From Pseudomonadota bacterium (lineage in GTDB: Bacteria > Desulfobacterota > Syntrophorhabdia > Syntrophorhabdales > Syntrophorhabdaceae): DNA of 64,000 nt. The stretch is taken from contig JAPLKC010000102.1 in NCBI GenBank assembly GCA_026388255.1, forward strand, positions 1 to 64,000, given 5' to 3'. Shown here one piece after another: positions 49,810 to 60,663 of this stretch; positions within the stretch are counted from its first letter, which is position 1, and every line of letters starts with the position of its first letter. Made by a program: the position numbers and the translations under genes. A model generated the notes under the pieces. The model had not been told where the DNA came from and searched no databases. It was given only the letters and a program-made list of their open reading frames with translations.

Positions 49810-50354
49810 AGATTACAACATCCTTTTTTTGAAAAGTAATAATGGAAGGCAACTACTACCAATGCATGGTTAATAATGCCTCTGTCGATCAGGGATGGAA
49901 TCTCGGGTAATGGTACCAGAACTACTTCAATGTCTTCATCGGGGTCAAGGTTTTTAGAAGAAGTCTTCCTTGCTTTCTCTACAAGGTATGTGTGACAGAG
50001 ATTGCTGAATATTGCCGGATTCGGATTAACAGCCCCGAGGCATTCTACATACTCACCCGTATATCCGGTTTCCTCAAGGAGCTCCCTCAAGGCTGCCTTT
50101 TCCGGGTGTTTTTCGTCAACAAGACCGCCGGGTATCTCAAGGGATATTTCTTTTGATCCATGCCTGTATTGTCTTATCATGACAACTTCCCTATTTTCCG
50201 TGACAGGAATAATATTTACCCAGTCCTTTGTCTCGATTGTGTAAAATATTCCTGTACCGTTGGTCCTTGGAGATGTTGCCTGGATAGCTTTTATCTTGAA
50301 TAATTTATAGTCTCTGTCTGTCCTTGAATCTAAAAGTTCCCATTTTTTTATCAT
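49797..50354 (-). CDS. Nudix hydrolase, ADP-ribose pyrophosphatase type
   Basis: The 185-residue protein has the Nudix box GGLVDEKHPEKAALRELLEETGY in two parts (GGLVDEKHPEKAALRE and LLEETGY). IPVTENREVVMIRQYRHGSKEISLEIPG before it is characteristic of ADP-ribose pyrophosphatases. It recycles ADP-ribose or similar compounds. It is the first of two overlapping genes with mobB and the last resident gene before the tRNA-Pro scar. Confidence 0.85.
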   Translation of the reverse strand: MIKKWELLDSRTDRDYKLFKIKAIQATSPRTNGTGIFYTIETKDWVNIIPVTENREVVMIRQYRHGSKEISLEIPGGLVDEKHPEKAALRELLEETGYTGEYVECLGAVNPNPAIFSNLCHTYLVEKARKTSSKNLDPDEDIEVVLVPLPEIPSLIDRGIINHALVVVAFHYYFSKKGCCNLWTK

Positions 50355-50445
50355 TATTTTGGTAGACCTCGCGGAAATAATTTATCAAAGGATGACAGGA
50401 GCGAGAATGGTTTCAGATTCCACCCCGATGGTCTGACTCTGTAAA

Positions 50446-50490
50446 AATGGTTGGGATGACTGGATTTGAACCAGCGGCCTCTTTCTCCAG
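50446..50490 (-). tRNA. Displaced 3' fragment of tRNA-Pro (not functional)
   Basis: This is the reverse of a tRNA 3' end: CCA, acceptor strand, the T arm GGTTCAAATCCAG and a variable region, ending in the anticodon stem. It matches 60,489-60,533 at 42 of 45 positions and lacks the 5' half. Confidence 0.75.
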
Positions 50491-50604
50491 AAATATATAA
50501 TCAATTTTTATCTGCAATTATAACAAATTGTTACAATGCATTTGCTGTACACGGTGGACATCAGAAAACGAGTATTCAACATTAATAAATATCAAAAACA
50601 GCGT

Positions 50605-50639
50605 TTTATCAATTCCGGGCACCCCGGTACCTTGATAAA
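50605..50639. repeat. Composite hairpin downstream of the efflux operon
   Basis: TTTATCAA and TTGATAAA form an outer stem around an inner CCGGG-CAC-CCCGG hairpin. It lies 200 bases after the last efflux gene and may be its terminator, although the T-tract is poor. The rest of 50,491-50,840 shows no gene. Confidence 0.4.
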
Positions 50640-50840
50640 TACTATAACTACTTTTTTATTTTTGTCCAGAAAAATATTGGGTCCATGTATATACTATACA
50701 GGGGCTAAATAGCCTGAGATATCACATAATGAAAGCAACTGATCATTACCGTTGAAACGACAATGACAGTTATGTAAAACTTGTTTTGATTACCCATTAT
50801 TGCATCTACTTTCATTTTTTTTTGCTTCTTCTCAACTTTT

Positions 50841-52280
50841 TCAATCTCCTACTGCGCCTTGATTTTTCCTTTCCCAGCCCCCGCCGAGGGCTTTGATAAG
50901 AAGCACACTGGCGGTCATCCGTCGGCCCAAGATGCTGGCCGCCGTTTTTTCGCTGTTTAATGCCGCCACTTGTGCTGTTATCACATTAAGATAACTCACC
51001 GTTCCCTGCTTATACTGATTGAGGAAAAACTCCAAAGATTTCCGTGCCGTCTTCACTGCCTCATCTTGTGCCAGCGCCTCCTGTTCAAGGATACGGAGGG
51101 CGGCCAGATTGTCTTCTACCTCCTGAAATCCGATAAGTACTGTTTGGCGGTAGGAGGCCACATTCGCATCATAAACAGCACGAGCTTGATCATTCAGGGC
51201 TCCTCTTAAGCCTCCGTCAAATAAGGCTTCAGCAATTGCAGGTCCAACAGACCAGAAACGACTTGGCCAGGCAAACCAGTTAAAGGTATCTGTGCTTTGA
51301 TAGCCTATTGATCCTGTTAGCATGACAGTCGGGAAGTATGCAGCTTTGGCAGCTCCAATCTGTGCGTTTGCAGCAGCAACACGTCGCTCGGTGCCTGCTA
51401 TATCAGGTCTGCGTTCGAGCAGTTCCGACGGCACTCCGACCGGTATGGGAGGAGGAGTTGCATCGAGAGGTGAAATAGGAATGGAAAAATCGGATGCAGG
51501 TTTCCCCACAAGCAGGGCAATGGCATGTTCTGCCTGAGCACGCTGAATGCCTACATCGATTGCCTGGGCCTGTATTGTTTTGAGTTGAGTTTCCGCCTGG
51601 AGTACATCTGCCCGGGACACAACACCGCTCTTATATTGGTTCGTAGCTAATTCGAAAGACCTCTGGTAGGCTTGAACCGTCGCATCAAGAAGCTGCTTTT
51701 GCCTGTCAAGCGCACGTAACAGAAAGTAGTTCTGGGCAAGGGCAGCATGAACGCTTAGCCGAACCCCTTCAAGGTCTGCCGCGCTCGCCCGGGTATTGGC
51801 CCGGGCTGCCTCTACAGTACGGCGTATCCGGCCCCAGACATCCAATTCCCACGAAGATATATTAAGAGGAGCCGTATAGACGGTGTTTGTACCGGAAGTA
51901 CCTTGGCCGATATTGGAAGACTTTAAAGAACGGGTTACAGCAGGGTTTGCAGTAATGGTAGGAAAAAAACTTGATGTGGCAGTCTGGACCAGAGCGGTTG
52001 CCTGTCGGAACTGTGCTTCCGCCATAGCGATATTCTGGTTTGAGATATTGACCTGCTCTTCGAGGAAATTCAATTTGGGATCATTAAATATCTCCCACCA
52101 TGGGCCATGGAACAAATCGTCCCTTGGCTCTGCCACCTTCCACTCTTTATTCTCCTTATAAGATTCCGGCACAAGGACTGTGGATCTCACGTAATCTGGG
52201 CCTACGGCGCAGGCAGAGATTAAAGCCGACATTGCTGCAGCTAAGATTACCCTGTTAATCAGTTTGTGTAAAATTCGCAT
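50841..52280 (-). CDS. RND efflux outer-membrane lipoprotein (OprM/NodT family)
   Basis: The 479-residue protein has a lipoprotein signal (ALISACAVGPDY, with the acylated cysteine in SAC) followed by the OMF fold: PWWEIFNDPKLNFL near the start, NTRASAADLEGVRLSVHAALAQNYF in parts, and the second repeat with LLERRPDIAGTERRVAAANAQIGAAKAAYFPT. It forms the trimeric tunnel through the outer membrane. The last gene of the efflux operon, it follows the second permease by 20 bases. Confidence 0.95.
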   Translation of the reverse strand: MRILHKLINRVILAAAMSALISACAVGPDYVRSTVLVPESYKENKEWKVAEPRDDLFHGPWWEIFNDPKLNFLEEQVNISNQNIAMAEAQFRQATALVQTATSSFFPTITANPAVTRSLKSSNIGQGTSGTNTVYTAPLNISSWELDVWGRIRRTVEAARANTRASAADLEGVRLSVHAALAQNYFLLRALDRQKQLLDATVQAYQRSFELATNQYKSGVVSRADVLQAETQLKTIQAQAIDVGIQRAQAEHAIALLVGKPASDFSIPISPLDATPPPIPVGVPSELLERRPDIAGTERRVAAANAQIGAAKAAYFPTVMLTGSIGYQSTDTFNWFAWPSRFWSVGPAIAEALFDGGLRGALNDQARAVYDANVASYRQTVLIGFQEVEDNLAALRILEQEALAQDEAVKTARKSLEFFLNQYKQGTVSYLNVITAQVAALNSEKTAASILGRRMTASVLLIKALGGGWERKNQGAVGD

Positions 52281-52300
52281 AATACTCTCCTGTTTGGATC

Positions 52301-55300
52301 TTAATAGGTTCTGTTCAAATTATAAGACCTATTAAAAGGCTTTTTCCCTTTGCACCATAGTCTGAACCGTTCAAGATAGAGATACATCACCGGAGTTGTA
52401 TAAAGGGTGAGCATTTGGCTGATCACGAGCCCACCCACAATGGTGATCCCCATTGGTCGGCGAAGCTCCGACCCCACGCCTGTTCCCAGTGCCAAGGGGA
52501 GTGCGCCAAGAAGTGCTGCCATGGTAGTCATCATGATGGGGCGGAACCGCAACAAACAGGCTTCATAGATTGCTTCATCGGGCTTTTTACCTTCCTTGCG
52601 CTCTGCTTCCAGGGCAAAATCGACCATCATAATGCCGTTCTTTTTCACAAGGCCGATAAGCAGGAATAGACCGATAAGTCCGATAAGATTCAGTTCCGAA
52701 CGACAGATGATCAGCGCCAGCAGCGCCCCCACGCCTGCCGAAGGCAGGGTGGACAGAATTGTTATGGGATGTATATAACTTTCATAGAGCATACCGAGGA
52801 CGATGTAGACCGTAATAAGAGCCCCAAGAATCAGGAAAGGTTGATTTGCAACGGAGTCCTTGAAAGCCTGGGCTGTGCCGGAGAAACTCCCCAGGATACC
52901 TGAAGGGAATCCCATCTCCCTGCTGGCTCGCTCTATTGATGCCACCGCCTTCCCAAGAGGCACCTGCGGTGTCAGATTAAAGGAGATAGTGACTGAAGGG
53001 AACTGACCCTGGTGAGGAACGGCAAGAGAAGTGCCGGTTGTTTCAAACTTAGCAAAAGCGCTGAGAGGTACCATTGCTCCCATGGTAGACTTAATATAAA
53101 TTTCCTTCAGCGTATCAGGGTTTTGCCAGAAACGGGGTTCAACAACCATTACCACGCGGTATTGGTTTAAGAGTGTGTATATGATAGATACCTGGCGCTG
53201 ACCAAAGGCATCGTAGAGGGTATTATCTATCATTGCGGCAGTAATCCCAAACCTCGAAGCCATATCCCGGTCAATTGCAAGCGTGACCTCCAGCCCCTTC
53301 ATTTGCTGGTCACTGGCCACATCAACCAGTTCGGGCAATGTTCGCATTTTCTGGAGAATACGGGGGCCCCATGTATAGAGTTCCGAGATTTCAGCGGCCT
53401 GGAGTGTATATTGATACAGGGCAGTACCGCCTCTTCCTCCGACACGGAGATCCTGGACAGGCTGAAGATAGGTTGGTGTTCCCGGCAGCCCTGAAAGCTT
53501 TCTGCGGAGCCTTGACATAATTTCACTTAAGCTACTTTTCCGTTGTTCAAAGGGTTTCAATGTAATAAATATGGATGCGGTATTTGCTGCGCTGCCGCCT
53601 CTTCCGCCGCCGGTAGAGCCAACTACATACACCACATCGGGGTCTTCTTTAATGATTTTTGCCACAGTCTCCAATTTTGTCTTCATGGCCTGAAAGGATA
53701 TATCCTGTTCTGCCTGAATGGAGCCTCGAATACGTCCTGTATCTGTTTCCGGGAAAAAGCCCATTGGGATAACAATGAAAAGACAGATATTGACTATGAA
53801 TATACCCACTGCTAAACCGAATATAAAACGCGAGTGACGTAAAGCCCAGATAAGTGTCACATTATAAAAATCCCGCATCCGGTTAAAGGCCCTTTCGCTT
53901 GCTCTATAGAGCCAGGTATTATCATAGTTTTTCTCAGGTTTAAGAAGCATAGCACACATCATAGGCGTTGTTGTAAGCGAGACCACGAGAGAAACCAAAA
54001 TCGCAGCGGAAAGAGTAACAGCAAATTCTCGGAACAAACGACCTACCATGCCACCCATAAGAAGAATTGGAATAAACACGGCAACGAGAGAAATACTCAT
54101 GGAAAGTACCGTAAATGTAATCTCTTTCGATCCCCGTAATGTGGCTTCCATGGGCGATAGCCCCTTTTCGATATAACGGGTAATGTTCTCAAGGACAACA
54201 ATAGCGTCGTCCACCACGAATCCTGTTGCAATAGTGAGGGCCATAAGGGAAAGATTATCGAGACTATAACCACAGAGATACATGATTCCGAATGTGCCGA
54301 TAAGAGAAACCCCTACAGCAACTGCAGGTATGACGGTGGAACGGATATGTCTTAAAAAGACGAAGACTACAAGAATTACAAGGGCAGCGGAAACAATAAG
54401 CGACTTCTCAACCTCTTTCAGGGAACCGCGTATAGGCGGTGTGCGGTCCTGGACGACAAATACTTTAGCACTTCCCGGCAAGGAAGCTGCCAATTGAGGG
54501 AGCAAATCGCAAACGCGATCCACGGTTTCAATGATGTTTGCCCCTGGCTGACGGTAGATCATTACCATGACGGCCGGTTTATCGTTCACAAACCCCGCGT
54601 TATTCACGTCCTCCACCGAATCCTCAACGTTCGCAACGTCCTTCAGCCTTACTGCCGAACCGGCCCTGTAGGCAACAATCACCGGCCGGTACTGAGCAGC
54701 TTTTCGAAGCTGATCGTTTGCCTGAATCTCCCATGTTTTCTTATCATCCGAGACCTGCCCCTTCGGCTTATTTACATTAGTGGAAGCCAACACACCGCGC
54801 ACGTCCGACAGGCTGATGCCATACTTGTGAAGCGCCAGGGGGTTCAACTCAACACGGACTGCAGGGAGAGAACCTCCCCCGATCAACACCTGACCTACAC
54901 CCTTCACCTGTGACAGCTTCTGTTGCATAATGCTCGATGCGGCGTCATATAACTGAGGCCTGTCTATGACATCGGATTGGAGAGCAACTATGAGGATAGG
55001 AGCATCAGCCGGATTAACTTTACGGTATGTCGGATTACTGGGGAGGTTGGGCGGCAGAAAACCACGGGCTGCATTGATCGCTGCCTGCACATCGCGGGCA
55101 GCACCGTCGATATTACGGTTCAGATCGAATTGCATTGTAATGTTTGTCGTACCGCGGAAACTGGTGGATGTCATTTCGGTTACACCTGCTATACGCCCGA
55201 ATTGGCGCTCAAGAGGCGCGGCAACGGATGTTGCCATAGTCTCGGGGTTTGCTCCCGGCAGGCTTGCCGATACCTGGATAGTCGGAAAATCCACCTGGGG

Positions 55301-55411
55301 CAAAGGAGCAACAGGCAGCATCTGAAAAGCAACAATACCTGAGAGCACTATCCCTATGGTAATAAGGGTAGTCGCAACGGGCCTATGGATAAAAATAGCT
55401 GAAAAGTTCAT
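52301..55411 (-). CDS. RND multidrug permease, second of the pair (MdtC-like)
   Basis: This is a 1,036-residue inner-membrane proton antiporter with 12 transmembrane segments and two large periplasmic loops. RPVATTLITIGIVLSGIVAF starts the protein, [21 protein letters not shown] is the TM4 region with the proton-relay aspartates, and [25 protein letters not shown] the TM10-11 region. It is very similar in layout to the preceding permease. The two probably form a mixed trimer like MdtB/MdtC. Drug-pocket residues cannot be predicted confidently. Confidence 0.9.
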   Translation of the reverse strand: MNFSAIFIHRPVATTLITIGIVLSGIVAFQMLPVAPLPQVDFPTIQVSASLPGANPETMATSVAAPLERQFGRIAGVTEMTSTSFRGTTNITMQFDLNRNIDGAARDVQAAINAARGFLPPNLPSNPTYRKVNPADAPILIVALQSDVIDRPQLYDAASSIMQQKLSQVKGVGQVLIGGGSLPAVRVELNPLALHKYGISLSDVRGVLASTNVNKPKGQVSDDKKTWEIQANDQLRKAAQYRPVIVAYRAGSAVRLKDVANVEDSVEDVNNAGFVNDKPAVMVMIYRQPGANIIETVDRVCDLLPQLAASLPGSAKVFVVQDRTPPIRGSLKEVEKSLIVSAALVILVVFVFLRHIRSTVIPAVAVGVSLIGTFGIMYLCGYSLDNLSLMALTIATGFVVDDAIVVLENITRYIEKGLSPMEATLRGSKEITFTVLSMSISLVAVFIPILLMGGMVGRLFREFAVTLSAAILVSLVVSLTTTPMMCAMLLKPEKNYDNTWLYRASERAFNRMRDFYNVTLIWALRHSRFIFGLAVGIFIVNICLFIVIPMGFFPETDTGRIRGSIQAEQDISFQAMKTKLETVAKIIKEDPDVVYVVGSTGGGRGGSAANTASIFITLKPFEQRKSSLSEIMSRLRRKLSGLPGTPTYLQPVQDLRVGGRGGTALYQYTLQAAEISELYTWGPRILQKMRTLPELVDVASDQQMKGLEVTLAIDRDMASRFGITAAMIDNTLYDAFGQRQVSIIYTLLNQYRVVMVVEPRFWQNPDTLKEIYIKSTMGAMVPLSAFAKFETTGTSLAVPHQGQFPSVTISFNLTPQVPLGKAVASIERASREMGFPSGILGSFSGTAQAFKDSVANQPFLILGALITVYIVLGMLYESYIHPITILSTLPSAGVGALLALIICRSELNLIGLIGLFLLIGLVKKNGIMMVDFALEAERKEGKKPDEAIYEACLLRFRPIMMTTMAALLGALPLALGTGVGSELRRPMGITIVGGLVISQMLTLYTTPVMYLYLERFRLWCKGKKPFNRSYNLNRTY

Positions 55412-55462
55412 AGAGAATTCATGTCCTGATCTCTTTCTATATGTTCAAATGGCCCAAGCGGC

Positions 55463-58400
55463 TTAAACAATTGGATCATCCCCCTTGTTTTCAGCTACCT
55501 TATGCTGCAACAGCCGTACCCGTTTTGCCAGCCGGTCAAAGGCAAGATAAATCACAGGCGTTGTGTAAAGAGTCAATATCTGGCTGATGATCAACCCGCC
55601 GACAATCGTAATGCCCATAGGTCGTCTAAGTTCAGACCCCACACCTGTTCCCATCGCCAGGGGGAGGGCGCCAAGAAGTGCTGCCATGGTGGTCATCATG
55701 ATGGGACGAAACCGAAGGAGCGAAGCCTGATAAATCGCATCCTGAGGACTCTTTCCTTCCGTACGCTCTGCATCCAGGGCAAAGTCCACCATCATGATAC
55801 CGTTCTTCTTTACAATACCGATAAGTAGAATGATGCCGATGAGAGCAATGACACTGAACTCCGATCTACAGATCATAAGTGCGAGAATTGCCCCCACTCC
55901 GGCAGAGGGTAATGTGGAAAGGATGGTAATAGGATGAATGTAGCTTTCATAAAGTATACCGAGGACAATGTAGACCGTGATAAGGGCTGCAAGGATTAAA
56001 AGAGGTTCATTTTCAAGGGAGACCCTGAAAGCCTGGGCAGTTCCCTGGAAGCTGCCCCTGATGCCGGCAGGGAAATCCATCTTTTTCTCGGCTGATTCTA
56101 TGGCACTTACTGCGTCTCCTAGAGCTGCTCCCGGCGCCAGATTAAAGGAGATCGTAGTGGCGGGAAACTGACCTTGGCGGCTGATAACAAGCGGTCCGGT
56201 TGTTTCCGAGGTTTTGATAAATGCTCCGAGAGGCACCTGTCCGCCGCTTATGCCCTTAAGATAAAGGGATTGCAACGCACCCGGACCTTTCTGAAATTCT
56301 GGATTAACAGCCAGGACAACACGGTACTGGTTTAACTGGGTAAAAATGGTGGAGACCTGACGCTGACCGAATGCGTCATAGAGTGCATCATCAATCATCT
56401 GTGGTGTAATGCCGAGCCGCGAGGCAGTGCTGCGGTCTATTTCAACTGAGAGCTGTAACCCTTTGTCCTGCTGGTCACTGCTTAAATCACGAAGTTCCGG
56501 ATGGGCACGAAGCGATTCGACGAGCTTTGGTGCTAATTTATTCAACTCATCGATATCCGGATCCTCAAGGGTGTACTGATATTGGGTACGGGCCACCCGT
56601 GCATCGACGGTAAGGTCCTGTACCGGTTGCATAAAGAGCGTGATCCCTTCGACTTTTGCCAATTCAGGCTGGAGTCGCCGGATCACCTCGCTTGCAGCCA
56701 CTTTCCTTTTTGCCAGGGGCTTAAGGTTAATAAGAATTCGTCCGGTGTTGAGTGTAACATTTGTTCCATCAATGCCGATAAAGGACGAGAGACTTTCAAC
56801 TGCAGAGTCCTTTAAAATCACCCGTGCAAGAGCCTGCTGACGATCGGCCATAGCTGTGAAGGAGACTGCTTGGGGTGCTTCGGATATTCCCTGAATAACC
56901 CCTGTGTCTTGTACAGGAAAAAAACCCTTAGGCACAGAATAAAACAATAAAAACGTAAAAACCAGTGTACCTACAGCCACCCATAGTGTAGATTGCTGAT
57001 GTCTCAGCACCCATGTCAACGTCCTTCCATAAAATCCGATCACCTGATCAAAAAACCTCTGCGACGAGCGATAAAATTTTCCCTGCTCAGCCTCAGTCTG
57101 ATGTTTGAGCAGCTTTGCACACATCATTGGCGTGAGTGTAAGTGATACTACGGCGGAAATGACTATTGTAACACCAAGGGTAACAGCAAACTCCCTGAAT
57201 AGGCGTCCTACCACATCCCCCATAAACAGGAGCGGAATAAGCACAGCGATAAGCGACACCGTAAGAGACAGTATTGTAAAGCCTATCTGTTTGGAACCTT
57301 TCAAGGCCGCCTCGAGTGGAGGGTCTCCCGCCTCAATATATCTGGCCACATTCTCGATCATGACAATAGCATCATCTACCACAAAACCGGTGGAAATGGT
57401 AAGTGCCATCAAAGAAAGGTTATTCAGACTGAATCCGAGCAGATACATAGCACCGAAACTTCCCACAAGTGACAGAGGCACAGCAACACTGGGAATAATC
57501 GTTGCAGGGATATTGCGAAGGAAGAGAAACATGACCAGAACAACAAGCACTACGGCAAGCATCATTTCAAACTGGACATCATGAACCGACGCCCGGATTG
57601 TGGAGGTACGGTCGGTTAACACAGAAACCTTTACAGCAGGGGGCAGAGTCTTCTCGAGTTTCGGGAGCACTTTCTTAACCTGATCGACAACCTCTATGAC
57701 GTTTGCTCCCGGTTGCCGCTGAATATTTACAATAACCGCAGGGGAACCATTCATCCAGGCCGCCTGTTTTATGTTTTCGGCATCGTCAACAGCCTCGGCT
57801 ACGTCAGACAGCCTCACAGGAGCATTATTACGATAGGCGACAATCAGGGACTTATATTCTTTGCTTGAGAAAAGCTGATCGTTAGCATCAATAATGTAGG
57901 ACAGACGAGGGCCATCGAAGCTTCCTTTCGCCTGATTGACATTTGCAGTTGCAATAGCAGTTCTCAGGTCCTCAAGAGTCAGACCGTAAGCAGCCAGGGC
58001 TGTCGGGTTGGCATGGATCCGAACAGCCGGTCTTTGTCCGCCGCTGATGCTTACCAATCCTACTCCGGGAAGCTGCGAGATCTTTTGTGCAAACCGTGTG
58101 TCGGCAAGGTCCTCCACTTGTGTCAAAGGCATAGTTTCAGAGGTCAAACCAAGCGTCAGGATAGGGGCGTCAGCAGGATTTACCTTGCTGTATACCGGGG
58201 GAACAGGAAGGTCTCGCGGCAGATAGGTAAAAGAGGCATTTATTGCCGCCTGCACCTGCTGTTCAGCTACATCAAGGCTTAAGTCCAGGGTAAACTGGAG
58301 CGTAATGATCGAACTGCCGCTTGAACTTGTCGAGGTCATCTGGGTAAGGCCGGGCATTTGGCCTAACTGACGTTCCAGAGGCGCTGTTATGGATGAAGCC

Positions 58401-58576
58401 ATGACGTCAGGACTTCCCCCCGGATAGAAGGTGCGTACCTGAATGGTCGGATAATCCACCTGGGGCAAGGCAGATACTGACAACTGTTTGTACGCAACAG
58501 CACCGCTTAAAAAGATGGCAACCATCAGTAATGTTGTCGCAACAGGCCGGGTTATAAAAAGGCGGGAAATATTCAT
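55463..58576 (-). CDS. RND multidrug permease, first of the pair (MdtB-like)
   Basis: This is a 1,037-residue RND transporter with the same plan as its downstream paralogue: [20 protein letters not shown] at TM1, [21 protein letters not shown] in TM4, and [20 protein letters not shown] in the second half. The start at 58,576 overlaps the adaptor's stop by one base (TAATG), so translation is coupled. The pairing of two distinct but related permeases after one adaptor is typical of the MdtABC class, which exports bile salts, novobiocin and similar amphiphiles. Confidence 0.9.
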   Translation of the reverse strand: MNISRLFITRPVATTLLMVAIFLSGAVAYKQLSVSALPQVDYPTIQVRTFYPGGSPDVMASSITAPLERQLGQMPGLTQMTSTSSSGSSIITLQFTLDLSLDVAEQQVQAAINASFTYLPRDLPVPPVYSKVNPADAPILTLGLTSETMPLTQVEDLADTRFAQKISQLPGVGLVSISGGQRPAVRIHANPTALAAYGLTLEDLRTAIATANVNQAKGSFDGPRLSYIIDANDQLFSSKEYKSLIVAYRNNAPVRLSDVAEAVDDAENIKQAAWMNGSPAVIVNIQRQPGANVIEVVDQVKKVLPKLEKTLPPAVKVSVLTDRTSTIRASVHDVQFEMMLAVVLVVLVMFLFLRNIPATIIPSVAVPLSLVGSFGAMYLLGFSLNNLSLMALTISTGFVVDDAIVMIENVARYIEAGDPPLEAALKGSKQIGFTILSLTVSLIAVLIPLLFMGDVVGRLFREFAVTLGVTIVISAVVSLTLTPMMCAKLLKHQTEAEQGKFYRSSQRFFDQVIGFYGRTLTWVLRHQQSTLWVAVGTLVFTFLLFYSVPKGFFPVQDTGVIQGISEAPQAVSFTAMADRQQALARVILKDSAVESLSSFIGIDGTNVTLNTGRILINLKPLAKRKVAASEVIRRLQPELAKVEGITLFMQPVQDLTVDARVARTQYQYTLEDPDIDELNKLAPKLVESLRAHPELRDLSSDQQDKGLQLSVEIDRSTASRLGITPQMIDDALYDAFGQRQVSTIFTQLNQYRVVLAVNPEFQKGPGALQSLYLKGISGGQVPLGAFIKTSETTGPLVISRQGQFPATTISFNLAPGAALGDAVSAIESAEKKMDFPAGIRGSFQGTAQAFRVSLENEPLLILAALITVYIVLGILYESYIHPITILSTLPSAGVGAILALMICRSEFSVIALIGIILLIGIVKKNGIMMVDFALDAERTEGKSPQDAIYQASLLRFRPIMMTTMAALLGALPLAMGTGVGSELRRPMGITIVGGLIISQILTLYTTPVIYLAFDRLAKRVRLLQHKVAENKGDDPIV

Positions 58577-59790
58577 TAGCGGCCCTTTTCAGGAGTCTCT
58601 GCACTATTGCGCTTCGGCTCTACTTTCGATCCTTCTCTGAGTTTGTCTGCGCCATCTGCCACAACCGATTCACCCGGCGAGACTCCTGTTTTTACCGAAG
58701 CTTCATTACCCTGAATCTCGTCGATACTGACCGGACGCACTGTGACTGTCATATCTTCCTTCACTACATAAACAAAGGTCCCCTGTGGTCCGCGTTGTAT
58801 AGCTGATGAAGGTATAATAACAGCCCCCAGCTTGACATCGACAAGGAGTTGCACATTAACAAATTGATTAGGAAACAACTCATTCTGTTTGTTCGGGAAG
58901 GTTGCCTTAAGCTTAACAGTCCCGGTGCTTGTGTCGATCTGGTTGTCAATGGTCGATAGAGACCCTACGGCAAGTTTTTCTTTTTGTCCACGATCGTAAA
59001 CCTCTACCTGTAATTGTGCACCTTTTTTGAATCTTCGAAGTATCTGAGGAAGGCTGTCTTCAGCGATGGGAAAAACAACAGTCATCGGCTGAAGTTGGGT
59101 AATCACAATAAGACTATTCGTATCGCTCGCACGGACCATATTACCCGGGTCCACAAGACGAAGTCCAATGCGGCCCGTAATCGGTGAGGTAATCCGGCAG
59201 TAGACCAACTGAAGCCTGGCGCTGTCAACCAATCCCTGGTCAACCTTTACAGCACCTTCATATTGCTTGACCAGCGCCTCCTGGGTATCAAGCTGTTGTT
59301 TTGAGACTGAATCCTGCTGCCAGAGAACCCCATAGCGGTCAAGGTCAATCTTTGCATTGGCAAGGGTTGCCTGGTCACGCGCCAACTGCCCCTCAGCCTG
59401 TGTCAACTGGACTTCGAAGGGTCTGGGATCTATAAGCGCCAGCAGGTCTCCCTTGTTGACGATTTGACCCTCCTTATAAAAGACATCCATGAGCTGCCCG
59501 TCCACACGAGTCCTGACTAATACCGTGTAAACCGGCATGACAGTACCAAGGCCATTCACATACACATTAATATTCCCTTTTTTCGCAGGTATTGCCAGGA
59601 CAGGCGTAGTGCGTGTCCTGGCAATAGATCCCTTTTTGTCAGCCTGTGCCATGCCCGATTTTACAAAAAGCAGGTATGTTCCTGCAACTGCAAAACACCC
59701 TGCCAGCAGCACAAACAGCCAGCGCTTTTGTAAGGCAGTGAAACGAGCTTGACGCTGAATGCCGTCCTTCCCATTTTCTTCTCTAAGCAT
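58576..59790 (-). CDS. RND efflux periplasmic adaptor (membrane fusion protein, MdtA-like)
   Basis: The 404-residue protein has an N-terminal membrane anchor ([19 protein letters not shown]), a lipoyl half-motif ([29 protein letters not shown] in parts), a long coiled coil ([19 protein letters not shown] in parts), and the beta-barrel domains ([31 protein letters not shown]). It links the permease to the outer-membrane tunnel. It is the first gene of the four-gene operon. No regulator gene or two-component system is adjacent. Confidence 0.9.
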   Translation of the reverse strand: MLREENGKDGIQRQARFTALQKRWLFVLLAGCFAVAGTYLLFVKSGMAQADKKGSIARTRTTPVLAIPAKKGNINVYVNGLGTVMPVYTVLVRTRVDGQLMDVFYKEGQIVNKGDLLALIDPRPFEVQLTQAEGQLARDQATLANAKIDLDRYGVLWQQDSVSKQQLDTQEALVKQYEGAVKVDQGLVDSARLQLVYCRITSPITGRIGLRLVDPGNMVRASDTNSLIVITQLQPMTVVFPIAEDSLPQILRRFKKGAQLQVEVYDRGQKEKLAVGSLSTIDNQIDTSTGTVKLKATFPNKQNELFPNQFVNVQLLVDVKLGAVIIPSSAIQRGPQGTFVYVVKEDMTVTVRPVSIDEIQGNEASVKTGVSPGESVVADGADKLREGSKVEPKRNSAETPEKGR

Positions 59791-60295
59791 TGTATTTATA
59801 TCCTCCTTGAACTGTCCAGATTAAATCTTATATCCCTCAAAAAACACAGCTACTATCCATTTTCCATTATTTTTTGTGCAACTTCAATGTAAAAGGTTTT
59901 GCAATAAACATACCTGTAAAAAAAACAGTGAAAGTATTTAAAATCAGCTAAAATATTTCTCAACCGGATAAAACAAACCCTTGAGATCGACGTAATTGTC
60001 GCAACAGCCCTCCAAACTCGACAGAACTGTTGCCAAGTTCCATCTTAAGGGAACTCATAGATGTATCAGCGCCTGGGGGCAGGTCAGATGTAGATTTGTA
60101 TTTTAAATGTTGTTTTTTGAAAGTGACGGCATATGCTTTATAACACAAACGACAGCAGAAGTATGTTATGCATATCATGCTACTCATCATTCGTATCCGT
60201 GTATCGTGTAAGACTACGTGAAAACCATATCATCAAAACCAGCATCATCAATTACACAATTAATAAAACAAAGGCGGTGAAATTGGTAGTGATCT
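59791..60295. other. Intergenic stretch upstream of the efflux operon
   Basis: I find no convincing gene. A 76-codon minus-strand frame at 59,960-60,190 ends in GNSSVEFGGLLRQLRRS and is not recognisable; it may be a decayed gene. The promoter of the operon probably lies at 59,800-59,960. Confidence 0.4.
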
Positions 60296-60345
60296 TGAGG
60301 GAATGGGATTTGAACCATTGACCTTTTGCTCCCATTGAAGAAGTA
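60296..60345 (-). tRNA. Degenerate tRNA-like 3' fragment
   Basis: The sequence shares GGATTTGAACCA and TTTTGCTCCC with the tRNA-Pro gene 190 bases away but has lost correct T-stem pairing. It looks like an older displaced tRNA 3' end from another integration event at the same site. Confidence 0.35.
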
Positions 60346-60490
60346 CTGATATAATATCTTTTAAATATATCAAGATGCTGCTAAGCTTAAATACAAATAA
60401 GACGTGGTCAATTGGTGGTCATTTTCAACGTTTTATGCTACGATTTTAACAAATTGTGCAACCTATAACCATTAATAATACTTAATATAA

Positions 60491-60569
60491 TGGTCGGGAT
60501 GACTGGATTTGAACCAGCGGCCTCTTGCTCCCGAAGCAAGCGCTCTACACCGAGCTGAGCTACATCCCG
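60491..60569 (-). tRNA. tRNA-Pro(CGG)
   Basis: On the minus strand this is a full cloverleaf: acceptor CGGGATG/CATCCCG, D arm GCTC...GAGC, anticodon stem CTTGC/GCAAG with loop TTCGGGA (anticodon CGG), T arm GCTGG-TTCAAAT-CCAGT, and an encoded CCA. The D loop is slightly long. It is the likely integration site of the element to its left. Confidence 0.9.
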
Positions 60570-60663
60570 TGGAAGAATAAGGATAGCAGAGTTATGGAAA
60601 AATTTCCATTGATTTTTCACATAATACATGATACGAATTCAAACTTTTTAGAGGAGGTTAACA

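Larger units (their letters stand above)
50446..60533. mobile_element. Putative second island bounded by tRNA-Pro 3' sequences
   Basis: A 45-bp copy of the tRNA-Pro 3' end (50,446-50,490) and the functional tRNA-Pro gene (60,491-60,569) are in the same orientation, with 42 of 45 positions identical. Between them lies one operon for an RND efflux system. The order fits integration at the tRNA 3' end with the displaced copy on the far side. An 11-bp direct repeat TAACAAATTGT lies just inside each end (50,521-50,531 and 60,447-60,457). No integrase is visible, so the element may be fixed. Confidence 0.5.

Noticed and set aside
59960-60190. A 76-codon minus-strand frame upstream of the efflux operon
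   Set aside because: No ribosome binding site or family likeness; cysteine-rich start and low-complexity content suggest chance or decay.
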